Source: Ruminococcus sp. (GTDB lineage Bacteria > Bacillota > Clostridia > Oscillospirales > Ruminococcaceae). From it: 36,249 nt of DNA. The DNA is taken from assembly GCA_015066715.1 (NCBI GenBank), contig SVNU01000010.1:1-36249 (forward strand). The letters run 5' to 3'. Shown here piece after piece: positions 23,436 through 32,469 of this stretch. The translations under genes and the position numbers were made by a program. Each line of letters starts with the position of its first letter. Within the stretch, counting starts at the first letter, position 1. The notes under the pieces were generated by a model, which was given only the letters and a program-made list of their open reading frames with translations, was not told where the DNA came from and searched no databases.

Positions 23436-24232
23436 TTTAAATCCTCACAGTTGTAAATGGCTTTTACTGGGCAAGCGTTTGCACATTCGCCGCACCCTGT
23501 ACATTTATTATAATCAATTACAGCGTGAAAGTCAACAACATGAACAGCGTCATTCTGACATTTCTTTTCGCATATTTTACAGCCTATACATCCGCTTTTA
23601 CATGCGAGTTTTGTATTTTTTCCGTTATCCTTTGAGGAACATTTAACTGTAATGTGATTTGCGTATGGTTTGAGGGTAATAAGTCCGTTTGGACAGACCT
23701 TCGCGCATTTTTCGCATGCAATACATTCCCCTGTGATTTTTGCAACACCGTTTACAATTTCAATTGCATTGTTATCGCATACCTCAGCGCAGTCACCATA
23801 ACCGAGACAGCCGTATATACATGCCTTTGAACCACCGTACAGTCTTTTTGCTGCCGCACATGATTTGACTCCGTCATATTCAAAGTTTTGCTTTACGGTA
23901 TTGCAGTCGCCGCTGCAGTGAACAACGGCACACATTTTGGTGACATCCTCGGCCTTTATTCCTAAAATTCCGCTGATTTTCAGATTGGTTTCATAACCGC
24001 CCGGTTTGCAGAGATTTGCAGGTGCATTGTCCTTGATAATGGCAGCCGCATAATCAGCACAGCCTGCATATCCGCAGGAACCACAGTTTGCCTGTGGAAG
24101 TGCATCAGAAATCTGTTCGATTCGCTCATCTGTTTTTACAAAGAATACCTTTGATGCGACAGTTAAAAGTATCCCTGCTACAAGTCCTAAAATCAAAAAT
24201 ATTACTATCGGAAGTATATAAGTTTCAAACAT
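23432..24232 (-). CDS. rnfB: Rnf complex subunit B, ferredoxin-accepting iron-sulfur protein
   Basis: The entry point for electrons from reduced ferredoxin in the ion-pumping ferredoxin:NAD+ oxidoreductase. Residues 5-25 form the membrane anchor. The four-cysteine cluster motif CGSCGYAGC...LC follows at about 45-75. Four further cysteine groups are visible: CIYGCLGYGDCAEVC, CIACEKCAKVCP, CIGCKICEKKC and CTGCGECANACP. At 266 residues it is the long, multi-cluster clostridial form. Sixteen bases separate it from rnfA. Identity is secure. Confidence 0.95.
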   Translation of the reverse strand: MFETYILPIVIFLILGLVAGILLTVASKVFFVKTDERIEQISDALPQANCGSCGYAGCADYAAAIIKDNAPANLCKPGGYETNLKISGILGIKAEDVTKMCAVVHCSGDCNTVKQNFEYDGVKSCAAAKRLYGGSKACIYGCLGYGDCAEVCDNNAIEIVNGVAKITGECIACEKCAKVCPNGLITLKPYANHITVKCSSKDNGKNTKLACKSGCIGCKICEKKCQNDAVHVVDFHAVIDYNKCTGCGECANACPVKAIYNCEDLK

Positions 24233-24248
24233 TTTTTACATACTCCTT

Positions 24249-24827
24249 TCACTTTATAAGTCCCGAAAAAGCCATAAAGCTCAGGGAAACGATAGAAGCG
24301 GCTATAAGTGTTGAGGGAATACCCTTGAATGTTTCGGGAATGTCTGCGGTTTCAAGCTTTGAACGTACTCCCGAAAAGAGTATCAGAGCAATCGTAAAAC
24401 CAACACCTGCAAAAAAAGCATTTGCTACTGACTGCACGAAAGTGTATCCGTTGTCAATATTGAGAAGTGTTACACCAAGTACGGCGCAGTTTGTTGTAAT
24501 AAGCGGAAGGTAAACACCAAGTGCGTTGTAAAGCGGCGGCATAACCTTTTTCAGCATGATTTCGACAAGCTGTACAAACAAAGCAATAATCAGAATAAAT
24601 GCAACAGTATTTAAATATTCAAGTCCGTTTGGCTCTAAAATAAGTGAGTAGACAGGATATGTAACACATGTGGCGCAGACCATTACAAATATTACTGCCG
24701 CACCCATTCCAAGGCTTGAGGAAAGCTTTTTGGATACCCCAAGAAACGGACAGATACCCATAAATTTTGATAAAACAAAGTTATCGACAAATACTGCCGA
24801 CAGCATTATTATAAGGATTTCTTTCAT
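24249..24827 (-). CDS. rnfA: Rnf complex subunit A, integral membrane protein
   Basis: A six-helix membrane subunit of 192 residues; RnfA and RnfE are homologous inverted partners that hold a membrane iron-sulfur centre. DNFVLSKFMGICPFLGVSK and LPLITTNCAVLGVTLL are the conserved cysteine-bearing segments. The start overlaps the rnfE stop by four bases. Full length for the family. Confidence 0.95.
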   Translation of the reverse strand: MKEILIIMLSAVFVDNFVLSKFMGICPFLGVSKKLSSSLGMGAAVIFVMVCATCVTYPVYSLILEPNGLEYLNTVAFILIIALFVQLVEIMLKKVMPPLYNALGVYLPLITTNCAVLGVTLLNIDNGYTFVQSVANAFFAGVGFTIALILFSGVRSKLETADIPETFKGIPSTLIAASIVSLSFMAFSGLIK

Positions 24828-25480
24828 TTTTCTCCTCCTTTTGCTGACGCACAGTTATGTGCATTCGGGCATCCTGCACAGCCGGTTTTGCTCGGCGGCT
24901 TTTTGCCTGAAAGCTTGTTGACAAGTGCAATAATGCAGCCCAGTACAAAAAATCCTCCGGCTGACATTACAAATACTGACATAGGCTGCATACCCGGAAT
25001 TTCAATCCCCATCCATGATGCAGAGCCTAAAATTTCTCTTACAGAACCCATAAGGAAAAGGGAAAGTGTAAAGCCAAGTCCCATGCCAAGACCGTCAAGT
25101 GCTGACGGAATAACCTTGTTTTTGCATGCAAACATTTCAGCTCTGCCCAAAATGATACAGTTTACTGTAATGAGATTTAAAAATGTTCCCAGAGCGTCAT
25201 AAAGTGATGGGATAAAGCCGTGAAGAAGAAAGCTTATGAGTGTTACAAAGCCTGCGATAATTACAATATAGCAGGGGAGCTTTACAGTTTTTGGGATTAC
25301 GTTTCTAAGAAGTGAGATAACAATGTTTGAGCCCACAAGTACAAAGGTTGTTGCAAGTCCCATTCCTATTCCGTTTACCGCCTGTGTTGTAACCGCAAGT
25401 GTGGGACACATTCCCAAAAGTCCCACAAGATTCGGATTTTCCTTTATAAGTCCTTTGGTAAATTCCTTGAAATTACTCAT
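24824..25480 (-). CDS. rnfE: Rnf complex subunit E, integral membrane protein
   Basis: A six-helix membrane subunit of 218 residues, partner of RnfA. NPNLVGLLGMCPTLAVTT and LNLITVNCIILGRAEMFA carry the conserved cysteines. The C-terminal tail is short and Cys-rich (CAGCPNAHNCAS), beyond the usual core, and could bind metal; that tail is not a general family feature as far as I know. Overlaps rnfG by eight bases. Confidence 0.95.
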   Translation of the reverse strand: MSNFKEFTKGLIKENPNLVGLLGMCPTLAVTTQAVNGIGMGLATTFVLVGSNIVISLLRNVIPKTVKLPCYIVIIAGFVTLISFLLHGFIPSLYDALGTFLNLITVNCIILGRAEMFACKNKVIPSALDGLGMGLGFTLSLFLMGSVREILGSASWMGIEIPGMQPMSVFVMSAGGFFVLGCIIALVNKLSGKKPPSKTGCAGCPNAHNCASAKGGEK

Positions 25481-26057
25481 TTATATATCCTCCCTCCTTG
25501 CAGTAATAATACGCTGTTAATGCCGTATCAACCGCTTTATCCATTCCCATAGATGAATAGGTTGCACCTGCTATAACTTCAAAATCGTAGCTTTTATCGG
25601 ATGCTCCCAAAAACTGCTCTGTAAAGCTTTTGTCTTCCTGTATTTTAGTACCAAGTCCGGGAGTTTCGGCAAGGCTTAAAAAGCCTATTCCGCATATGCT
25701 GTCATTTTCAAAGCCGACTAAAATGTTGATACCCGCTTTTGCGTAGCCGTCAGCTGTAATATCAAAAATGGTTTTTCCTCCGCCAATGTAAACGGCATTA
25801 ATATCAGCATAAGGATATTCATAAATCATATGTTCAGGGAAGTGTTCTTTTTCATCTTTATAGATTATTTCATTGATATTTATATCAAGCTGTGTGTAAT
25901 CTGCTTCACCAAAAGTTTCGGAAAGAGTCTGTGAAGTCTTTTCAATCTGTGCCTGTGCGATTTTGTCTTTGGTAAGTGCGTTTGCAACAACAAGAAGTCC
26001 GCATACCACAACCGAAATAACCGCAAGCACCAAAGGAGGCATTATTTTCTGTTTCAT
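25473..26057 (-). CDS. rnfG: Rnf complex subunit G, covalent-FMN protein
   Basis: A 194-residue protein with one N-terminal membrane helix (about 8-28) and an outside domain that carries covalently bound FMN. The attachment threonine sits in VIAGATYSSMGM near residue 169; the usual motif is SGAT, so the first residue is Ala here. LAETPGLGTKI is also typical of the family. The FMN would be attached by the ApbE encoded upstream. It overlaps rnfD by four bases. Confidence 0.94.
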   Translation of the reverse strand: MKQKIMPPLVLAVISVVVCGLLVVANALTKDKIAQAQIEKTSQTLSETFGEADYTQLDININEIIYKDEKEHFPEHMIYEYPYADINAVYIGGGKTIFDITADGYAKAGINILVGFENDSICGIGFLSLAETPGLGTKIQEDKSFTEQFLGASDKSYDFEVIAGATYSSMGMDKAVDTALTAYYYCKEGGYINE

Positions 26058-27052
26058 TCAGTCTTTTCCTCCTTTACTGCACCGACAGGCTTTGGCATTG
26101 TAAATCTGTCTATGTACGGTGTTACAATATTCATAAGCAAAATCGCAAAGGAAACGCCCTCAGGATAGCTTCCGAATGTTCTGATGATAAATGTAATCAA
26201 GCCACAGCCGACACCGAAAATAAGTTTGCCTTTATTTGTAATCGGAGTTGTTACATAATCGGTAGCCATAAAGAATGCACCGAGAATAAGTCCGCCCGAT
26301 AACATCTGATAAAGAGCGTGTTCAAGACCAAACATTATTCCTGTACCGGTAGTACAGTAAATAAACGAAAGAATTCCAACAGTTCCGATAAATGCAATCG
26401 GTGTGACAGGTGAAATTATTTTTCTGATTATAAGGTAAATTCCACCGATAAGAAGTGCCATCGCACAGGTTTCACCAAGACAGCCTGTTGTTGTTCCGAA
26501 CAATAAATCAAGATATGATGCCTGTACTTGTAAGTCCGGAAATTCTCTTACAAGGGGTGTTGCTGAGGCTATTACATCATCATAGCCGTCAAAAAGCGGA
26601 TTGAATGTGTTGAGATATTTCGGGTCTGTCCATGTTGTCATGGCTGAACCGAATGAAAGCATAAGCACAATTCGTCCCACTACGGCAGGATTTGCGAAAT
26701 TCTGTCCAAGTCCGCCGAAAAGCTGTTTAACTATTACTATTGCCACAAAGCAGCCTATAACAGCCATCCACCATGGGAGTGACGGTGGGAGGTTCAGAGC
26801 TAAAATAAGTCCTGTTACAGCGGCGCTTAAATCGCCGATTGTCTGCTCTCTTTTCATTATTATACGTGTTACAAATTCAAAGAAAATGCTTGATACAACG
26901 CAGGTTGAAATGAGTATGAGCGCCGGAAGTCCGAACAGTATTCCCGAAGCGATAACTGTCGGCAGAAGTGATATTAACACGCACAGCATTACTCTTTGCG
27001 TGGTCATTTCTCCTCTTATGTGAGGGGAGGGAGTTACTTTTAAAAGGTTCAA
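26054..27052 (-). CDS. rnfD: Rnf complex subunit D, covalent-FMN membrane protein
   Basis: A membrane subunit with about nine helices, homologous to NqrB. I place the start at the TTG at 27052 (MNLLKVTPSPHIRG), because AAAGGCGG lies just upstream and the start matches relatives; the longer frame to 27088 would overlap rnfC. That gives 332 residues. The flavinylation threonine is in DDVIASATPLV, a SAT form of the SGAT motif. GGLGQNFANPAVVGRI is the strongly conserved loop. Confidence 0.93.
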   Translation of the reverse strand: MNLLKVTPSPHIRGEMTTQRVMLCVLISLLPTVIASGILFGLPALILISTCVVSSIFFEFVTRIIMKREQTIGDLSAAVTGLILALNLPPSLPWWMAVIGCFVAIVIVKQLFGGLGQNFANPAVVGRIVLMLSFGSAMTTWTDPKYLNTFNPLFDGYDDVIASATPLVREFPDLQVQASYLDLLFGTTTGCLGETCAMALLIGGIYLIIRKIISPVTPIAFIGTVGILSFIYCTTGTGIMFGLEHALYQMLSGGLILGAFFMATDYVTTPITNKGKLIFGVGCGLITFIIRTFGSYPEGVSFAILLMNIVTPYIDRFTMPKPVGAVKEEKTE

Positions 27053-27068
27053 GATTTTTCCGCCTTTC

Positions 27069-28334
27069 TTATATAATAGCTTTTGCAAGCTGATTTATCT
27101 GCGCAAGCTGTCTGCCGGCAGGACAGACATATGTACAGCAGCCGCAGTTCATGCAAAGTCCTACACGCAGTTTTTTCAGTGCTGCGCCATCCTTTCGGTT
27201 ATATGCCTTTTCAAGCTCTGTAGGCATAAGATTTAAAGGACATGCCTTTATACATCTTCCGCATCTGATGCAATTTGTCATAGTCTTTTCGGCTGTTTTC
27301 TCAAATGCAAGAACGGCGTTGTTTGACTTTGAAATTACTGTATTTACATCATAGGCGCACATTCCCATCATAGGACCGCCCATAATAAGCTTTTTGATTT
27401 TTTCTGTGTCACAGCCTGCATATTCAAGTATTTCAGAAACAGGTGTTCCGATTTTAACAAAAAGATTGCAAGGCTTTTTTATCAGGTCACCATCAACTGT
27501 AATTCGTCTTTCTGTAAGAGGCATACCTGTTTTTGCATAGGTGTGAATATATGCAGCGGTAGAAACGTTCATTACAATTACACCCTGGTCGGAGGGAAGC
27601 TGTTTTTCCTTTATCAGTCTGCCTGTAAGGTTAAAGACGAGAATTTTTTCAGCGCCCTGAGGATAAACGGAGGGGAGTTTTTTTACTGAAATTCCGCTGT
27701 CATCCTTTGTTTTCTCCTGCAAAAGCTTTATTGCATCAGACTTGTTTGCCTCAATTCCGATAACAGCCTTTGGAATATTCAGGTGCTTCATAACAAGCTT
27801 TATACCGCCGACTACATCATCCGGCGCTTCAAGCATCTGACGATGGTCGGAGGTTATATATGGCTCACATTCAGCTGCATTTACTACAAGTGTGTCAATC
27901 GGTACTGAGGGATTATGCTTTATGTGAGTCGGAAAACCGGCGCCGCCGAGTCCTGTAAGACCGCTTTCACGCAGTGCCTTTACAAAGTCGTCACGGTTAT
28001 TTATAACAGGGGGCTTTACATTTTCGGAAGTTGTCTGAATATCATCAGTTTCTATTCTTATAGCTTTGCAGACTCCGTTTGAAAGTCTGATTTCGGTGAT
28101 TTCCTTTACAGTTCCCGAAACTCCTGTATGTACGGGAACAGACAGGAAGGCATTGGAATCGCCTATCTTGTCACCGATATTTACATGCTCGCCGACTTTT
28201 ACAATTGGTTCACTGTGAGCGCCCATATTCATATTCATGGGGATTAAAACTTCCTTTGGAACAGGAAATTTTTCAGTCGGACAATTGGCAGTATTTTTAT
28301 TATGCTTCAGGTGCAGACCTTTGATTTTTCTCAT
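27069..28334 (-). CDS. rnfC: Rnf complex subunit C, NADH-reactive iron-sulfur flavoprotein
   Basis: A peripheral 421-residue subunit, the NAD(H) side of the complex. A barrel-like N-terminus (VPVHTGVSGTVKEI) is followed by the nucleotide/FMN Rossmann region with GLTGLGGAGFPTHIK and VNAAECEPYITSDHRQM. Two [4Fe-4S] motifs are CIRCGRCIKACP (Cys355) and CMNCGCCTYVCP (Cys394). Its start overlaps the Gx transporter stop by four bases. First of the six rnf genes in the order C-D-G-E-A-B. Confidence 0.96.
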   Translation of the reverse strand: MRKIKGLHLKHNKNTANCPTEKFPVPKEVLIPMNMNMGAHSEPIVKVGEHVNIGDKIGDSNAFLSVPVHTGVSGTVKEITEIRLSNGVCKAIRIETDDIQTTSENVKPPVINNRDDFVKALRESGLTGLGGAGFPTHIKHNPSVPIDTLVVNAAECEPYITSDHRQMLEAPDDVVGGIKLVMKHLNIPKAVIGIEANKSDAIKLLQEKTKDDSGISVKKLPSVYPQGAEKILVFNLTGRLIKEKQLPSDQGVIVMNVSTAAYIHTYAKTGMPLTERRITVDGDLIKKPCNLFVKIGTPVSEILEYAGCDTEKIKKLIMGGPMMGMCAYDVNTVISKSNNAVLAFEKTAEKTMTNCIRCGRCIKACPLNLMPTELEKAYNRKDGAALKKLRVGLCMNCGCCTYVCPAGRQLAQINQLAKAII

Positions 28335-28825
28335 TTGGTTCTCCTTAAAAAGGGTTTTAGTTTCGGTATTATTAAATTTGCCGCAATTCCTGTTACGATA
28401 CCTGCAACAGTGCCGGAAACAATCAGCACGGGGAGATATGACAAAACGGCTGTATTATACATTATAAAACATGCGGCGATAATCTGCCCTGCATTGTGTG
28501 CAAGAGCGCCGCAGAGGCTTATGAGCAGGAAGGATGCTCTGGTTTTTCTGAAAATCAAAAGCATCACAGCAAAGCTCAGCAAGCCGCCCGAAAGGGACAT
28601 GAAAAAGGCTGTTGCTCCACGTGTGAGCAGGACAAACAGCGACTTTAACAGTACTATGGAAAAGCTGATTCCTGTGCCAAGCTCCGAAATTGCTGTCATT
28701 ACCGGAAGATTTGAAAATCCGGGTTTAACTCCCAAAGGCAATGGAATAAGTGTTTCTACAGCGGAAATTGCAGCGGAAAGTGCAAGCAGAATTCCCGAAA
28801 AAGCCGCCTTATATGCTTTGTTCAT
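28331..28825 (-). CDS. Gx transporter family membrane protein (heptaprenyl diphosphate synthase component I-like)
   Basis: A 164-residue membrane protein with about five helices. ISAVETLIPLPLGVKPGFSN near residue 19 and GALAHNAGQIIAA near 117 are hallmarks of the family long labelled heptaprenyl diphosphate synthase component I, now usually Gx transporter. It lies between the NusG-II gene and rnfC and overlaps rnfC by four bases. Its place next to ApbE and Rnf suits a role linked to flavin or quinone supply, but the substrate is not established. Confidence 0.8.
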   Translation of the reverse strand: MNKAYKAAFSGILLALSAAISAVETLIPLPLGVKPGFSNLPVMTAISELGTGISFSIVLLKSLFVLLTRGATAFFMSLSGGLLSFAVMLLIFRKTRASFLLISLCGALAHNAGQIIAACFIMYNTAVLSYLPVLIVSGTVAGIVTGIAANLIIPKLKPFLRRTK

Positions 28826-28830
28826 TGAAA

Positions 28831-29172
28831 TCAGTCCTTTATTTCCACAATGATTTTATTGGGCATACAGACAATTGTTTCGCCGCAATCGGATATAAAA
28901 CCTGTTTTTTTACAGATTTTATCAGGACAGTCAGAGCTTATGATTCTGATGCGGTTATCCTTTATTTCGAAGGTGATATTTTCAATGCTGTCAAGGGAAA
29001 ATATTCTATCCTCAGCGTTCAGATTTATTTCGGCTGAAACTCTGCCGTCAACTGAAATAACAGCAGTTTTTCCGTCTGATTTCAAAGCGGTTGATATGAT
29101 AAAAACAGTGACAGCCGAAAGTATTATTGCGGCAATTATTATCAGTTCTCTGATGGAAGGTTTTGACTGCAT
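28831..29172 (-). CDS. NusG domain II-containing exported protein
   Basis: A 113-residue protein with one N-terminal membrane anchor (about 8-28) and an outside NusG-II domain: VISVDGRVSAEINL, then CPDKICKKTGFI, then ETIVCMPNKIIVEI. The domain name reflects fold similarity to NusG and does not imply transcription factor function. Its start overlaps the end of apbE by 31 bases and no clear ribosome site is visible, which suggests translational coupling. This protein commonly travels with ApbE and Gx transporters. Confidence 0.85.
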   Translation of the reverse strand: MQSKPSIRELIIIAAIILSAVTVFIISTALKSDGKTAVISVDGRVSAEINLNAEDRIFSLDSIENITFEIKDNRIRIISSDCPDKICKKTGFISDCGETIVCMPNKIIVEIKD

Positions 29173-30161
29173 AGCTTAAATGAAGTATCTGTAAGCTCAA
29201 ATTCAAGACCCTCACTTACATATACGTTTTTGTCCTTGTCAACCGCAACAATTTTAAAGTCTTCATTATTAAGATAACCGGACAGCTTTTCACTGCCGTC
29301 AGCAAAAATCATTGTTGAAAGAAAGTCTGAATCAAGTCCGCTCCGGCAGAAAACAGTAACCGATGTAAGGTCTGTTTCGGAAGGATAACCTGTCCTCGTA
29401 TCAAAAATGTGTATGTATTCCTTATTGTCGATAACTGTATATCTGTGATATCCGCCTGATGTTGATACAAATCCCGATTCGGTATGAAGTTTACCTAAAA
29501 TGCCATCGTTTTCCGGAGAAAGGATATTTGTTGTAAAGGTATCGTCTCCGTAGAGAAGGATTGATGAGCTTCCGGCTGAAACAACTGCCTTTCCGGCTCC
29601 GAGTCTGTCAAATTCTTCCTTTACAAAGTCGAGCGCAATGCCCTTTGCAAAACATCCGGAATCGAGTTTTGCATTATTTTCGAGAGTTACGGTATTTTCA
29701 TTTAATTTTATATTTTCGAATCCTACAGTTTTCATAGCGGAAAGTATCTGCTCCTCTGTCGGAACGGAGGGATTATCCCCTGTTATATTCCAGAGGGATG
29801 TGATTTCGCCGATTGTAATGTCAGCTCCCTTTCCGTAGGTTTTATTAAGCAACATGATTTTTTCAAGTGCCTCTGAAAGCTTTGGGCTGACTGTCATTGT
29901 TTTGGATTGGTTAAGCTCTGATATTTCACTTTCAGGATTATAATTGTCAAAAATAAGTTCGGTATCTGAAAAAATTCGTTTTACGTCATCCTTTATGTCG
30001 TTGTCTCCGATTATTTCAACATATGTATCCATACTGTAAAAAAAACTCTTGTTGTATTCGTTTCTGCTCTGCAGAAGTATTGCTGTGAAGATAGCAGCAA
30101 CACATATTACAGAAGCAACTGCCAGAATTACACCTTTATTAATGCTTTTTTTTGAATTCAT
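29142..30161 (-). CDS. apbE: FAD:protein FMN transferase (ApbE)
   Basis: Attaches FMN from FAD to threonine in exported flavoproteins; here RnfG and RnfD are the obvious targets. The start is the ATG at 30161, after AAAGGGGG; the frame also opens at an adjacent TTG. A signal anchor spans residues 8-28. Family motifs include YNPESEISELNQ, DITIGEITSLWNI, DSGCFAKGIALDFV, VSAGSSSILLYG and STSGGYHRY, with THIFDxRTG seen as YIHIFDTRTGYPSE. At 339 residues it is full length. It is the first gene of the rnf operon, with a promoter at 30204-30212. Confidence 0.94.
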   Translation of the reverse strand: MNSKKSINKGVILAVASVICVAAIFTAILLQSRNEYNKSFFYSMDTYVEIIGDNDIKDDVKRIFSDTELIFDNYNPESEISELNQSKTMTVSPKLSEALEKIMLLNKTYGKGADITIGEITSLWNITGDNPSVPTEEQILSAMKTVGFENIKLNENTVTLENNAKLDSGCFAKGIALDFVKEEFDRLGAGKAVVSAGSSSILLYGDDTFTTNILSPENDGILGKLHTESGFVSTSGGYHRYTVIDNKEYIHIFDTRTGYPSETDLTSVTVFCRSGLDSDFLSTMIFADGSEKLSGYLNNEDFKIVAVDKDKNVYVSEGLEFELTDTSFKLCSQNLPSEN

Positions 30162-30203
30162 CAAATTCCCCCTTTTATTTACAATGAAAAAATGGTATAA
30201 TAG

Positions 30204-30212
30204 ATTATATCA
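30204..30212 (-). promoter_or_regulatory. Extended -10 promoter of the apbE-rnf operon
   Basis: TGA-TATAAT on the minus strand (30212-30204), 43 bases before the apbE ATG and just inside the spacer after the XRE stop at 30221. A good -35 is not visible, so the operon may also be read from the XRE promoter. Confidence 0.6.
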
Positions 30213-30220
30213 GTCTGAAA

Positions 30221-30814
30221 TTATACGCTGTGATAAAAGCTGTGAAACTGGGAAATTTTGTTTTCACTTTTTCTGATTAGCTGCAAAAATGAATTGTCTG
30301 TATCTTCGTCAGTGAGTTTTACGGGCGAATCGCTGCTCTTTAATTTTATGGAGGCGCATATATTCATTATGACAGAATCAGCAAGATTTTCAGCAGGAAT
30401 ATCAGGTATGCTGAAAAGGCTGCTGTTATCATTTTTTTCGCTTATTATTCTGAACAGCTTATAAAAATTCAGTATCATAAAATCAAAGATTTCTTTTTCA
30501 AATTCTTCTCCACCGGCGTTCTGACATGCTGAAAGAATACAGGCAGCGGCTTTTTTTACAGTTTCAATATCACTTGCTGTGTCGGGTGTCTGTATGCTGC
30601 CGCTTTCCGGTGAAGTTCTGCCGAGCAGGCAGTCACAGGATACGTTATAGTAGTCGGCAATTCTGACGACAAAGTCAAGTCCGCATTCTCTTATGCCCTT
30701 TTCGTAGTGGGAAAGCAGAGCCTGTGAGATTCCAAGGTCGGCGGCAACCTGCTTCTGACTTAATTTGCGCTTTTTTCTCTGCTCGGTTATAACCTGTGGA
30801 AATCTTGAATTCAT
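30221..30814 (-). CDS. XRE-family regulator with C-terminal helical domain (197 aa)
   Basis: Residues 6-62 are a Cro/C1 helix-turn-helix (ITEQRKKRKLSQKQVAADLG, then ISQALLSHYEKGIRECGL, then ADYYNVSCDCLLG). The remaining 130 residues are a helical domain of unknown role. The ATG has GAGGTGATAAG upstream. It lies immediately before the apbE-rnf operon in the same direction, so it may control that operon; this is an inference from position. TTTACA (30876-30871), 18 bases and TATAAT (30852-30847) form its promoter. Confidence 0.87.
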   Translation of the reverse strand: MNSRFPQVITEQRKKRKLSQKQVAADLGISQALLSHYEKGIRECGLDFVVRIADYYNVSCDCLLGRTSPESGSIQTPDTASDIETVKKAAACILSACQNAGGEEFEKEIFDFMILNFYKLFRIISEKNDNSSLFSIPDIPAENLADSVIMNICASIKLKSSDSPVKLTDEDTDNSFLQLIRKSENKISQFHSFYHSV

Positions 30815-30846
30815 CTTATCACCTCATTATAAAATGGTACTTTAAA

Positions 30847-30876
30847 ATTATATAACAGTTCGTATAATTTTGTAAA
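30847..30876 (-). promoter_or_regulatory. Promoter of the XRE gene upstream of the rnf operon
   Basis: TTTACA, an 18-base spacer and TATAAT on the minus strand, 33 bases before the ATG at 30814. Confidence 0.65.
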
Positions 30877-31006
30877 TGGTTTATCTGCAAAATTTTACAT
30901 AATTTTATTGGCCGTAATTTGTAGAATATATGTACATGGCGAATTTACAGACTTTTTTTAGTGCATAATAACTATATACTTTAAGTATTTTTAAAAGGAG
31001 ACAGTT

Positions 31007-31633
31007 ATGAAAGGTTACAGACTTAGTGTTATAAGGCATGGTCTTACAGAGGCAAATGACAAGGCTATTTACCTTGGAAGCCGTACTGACTATTCACTTT
31101 CCCAAAAAGGAATGGCTCAGCTTGTTGATAAAATGGATGAATATGAGTACCCTAAAGTACAGAGGGTATATTCTTCACCTATGAAAAGATGCATTGAAAC
31201 TGCGGAAATTGTTTTTCCTTATCGTGAACTGCAGGTTGTTGAAAATATGACAGAGCTTGACTTCGGTGAGTTTGACGGAAAAAGTGTTGCGGAGCTTATT
31301 GACCGTGATGATTATAAGCAGTGGCTTCAGGGTGGAACTCCTGACAAGAGAGCCCCCGGCGGTGAAAGCATGGAAGAACTCCTTTTAAGGCTTTACAAGG
31401 GACTTCATGAGATTATTATTGATATGATGAACGAACAGCTGACTCATTGTGCGCTTGTAACACATTCGGGTATTGTGACAAATCTTATGTCGGCATTCGG
31501 TATTCCGAAAATAGACCCCAAGGAGTTAACCTGTGAACCCGGGGAAGGCTTTGAGGTAATTGTAACAGCTAAAATGTGGCAGCAGTCACAGGCTTTTGAA
31601 ATTTTAGGCAAGATACCATATTATAAGGAATGA
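31007..31633 (+). CDS. Histidine phosphatase family protein (phosphoglycerate mutase-like)
   Basis: A 208-residue cytoplasmic phosphatase of the branch that includes alpha-ribazole phosphatase. The phosphate-accepting His11 is in VIRHGLTEAN; a second His is at 153 in VTHSGIV; SSPMKRCIETAE and ELDFGEFDG complete the usual pocket. AAAGGAG lies eight bases before the ATG. It is first of four co-directional genes ending in luxS. No cobalamin genes are near, so the substrate remains open. Confidence 0.88.
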   Translation: MKGYRLSVIRHGLTEANDKAIYLGSRTDYSLSQKGMAQLVDKMDEYEYPKVQRVYSSPMKRCIETAEIVFPYRELQVVENMTELDFGEFDGKSVAELIDRDDYKQWLQGGTPDKRAPGGESMEELLLRLYKGLHEIIIDMMNEQLTHCALVTHSGIVTNLMSAFGIPKIDPKELTCEPGEGFEVIVTAKMWQQSQAFEILGKIPYYKE

Positions 31634-31692
31634 TTTTCGGAATATTTCTGCTTCAGAAAAACTGTACATAATCTTTTGGATTGGAGTTTTTT

Positions 31693-32469
31693 ATGTCTAC
31701 TTATGAATGCAGAAAAAGGGCGAAATCAGTTTTAAAGGGATGTTACAGCGAGGGTATTTTTGTTGTTATGGTATATATCGTTATGTACCTGATTTTCAAA
31801 TTGTCGGATATTGTAAAAATTGCCGTTATCCTATATAATAGTAATATAAACGTATCCGGATTGTTTGTAACGTCGGATATAAGCGGCATGCTGATGAAGT
31901 ATGTGTCAGGCATTATTGCTTTTGTTGTTATGACACCGCTGCTGACAGGCGGTCTGTGGTGGTTTTATCAGACGGCATGCGGAAGTGATAATAAAAACAT
32001 CTTAAAGCTTTATACCGGATTCAGACTGAATATCCGTGCGGCGGTTCTTTATGCAGTTATATGGTTTATATTGCTGCTGTCACTTATCCCAACCGGAATT
32101 TGCTGGGCGGCGGCGGCTTTTCTGCTGGAAACTGTGTCTGAATATCGCAATCAGGCAGTAGTACTCTTTATTTGTCTTCAGCTTTTTATGGCGGGGATTT
32201 TTCTGCTCGGACTGTATCTCAGAGCTGTAACAGGAACAATTCTTGCTCCGTTTGTTTTTATAAGGAATCCTGATATGAATGCATTTAAAATCCTTGCTGT
32301 TTCAGGTAAGAAGATATATGGTTCAAAGCTTGAGTGCTTAAAGCTTATAATGACATATATTCCTGCCATGCTCCCGATTGTGACAATACCGTTTGTGCTG
32401 CCGAAATTGCTGATGTCTCTGGCTGTATTTGCCTGTGACAGAATAGGAGAGGGAAATTGGGAAAGTTAG
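31693..32469 (+). CDS. Integral membrane protein of unknown function (DUF975-like)
   Basis: A 258-residue protein with about five or six hydrophobic segments (around residues 20-45, 65-95, 120-145, 155-185, 215-240). The ATG at 31693 is preferred over the in-frame TTG at 31681 because TTGGAG sits six bases upstream. The opening STYECRKRAKSVLKG resembles the start of DUF975-type proteins. It overlaps the pseudouridine synthase gene by 13 bases. No catalytic motif was seen. Confidence 0.7.
   Translation: MSTYECRKRAKSVLKGCYSEGIFVVMVYIVMYLIFKLSDIVKIAVILYNSNINVSGLFVTSDISGMLMKYVSGIIAFVVMTPLLTGGLWWFYQTACGSDNKNILKLYTGFRLNIRAAVLYAVIWFILLLSLIPTGICWAAAAFLLETVSEYRNQAVVLFICLQLFMAGIFLLGLYLRAVTGTILAPFVFIRNPDMNAFKILAVSGKKIYGSKLECLKLIMTYIPAMLPIVTIPFVLPKLLMSLAVFACDRIGEGNWES

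Noticed and set aside
24088-24513. Open frames of 100-180 residues opposite rnf genes, for example 24088-24513, 26601-27023 and 28302-28853
   Set aside because: Antisense shadows of strongly recognisable genes; no independent start signals.
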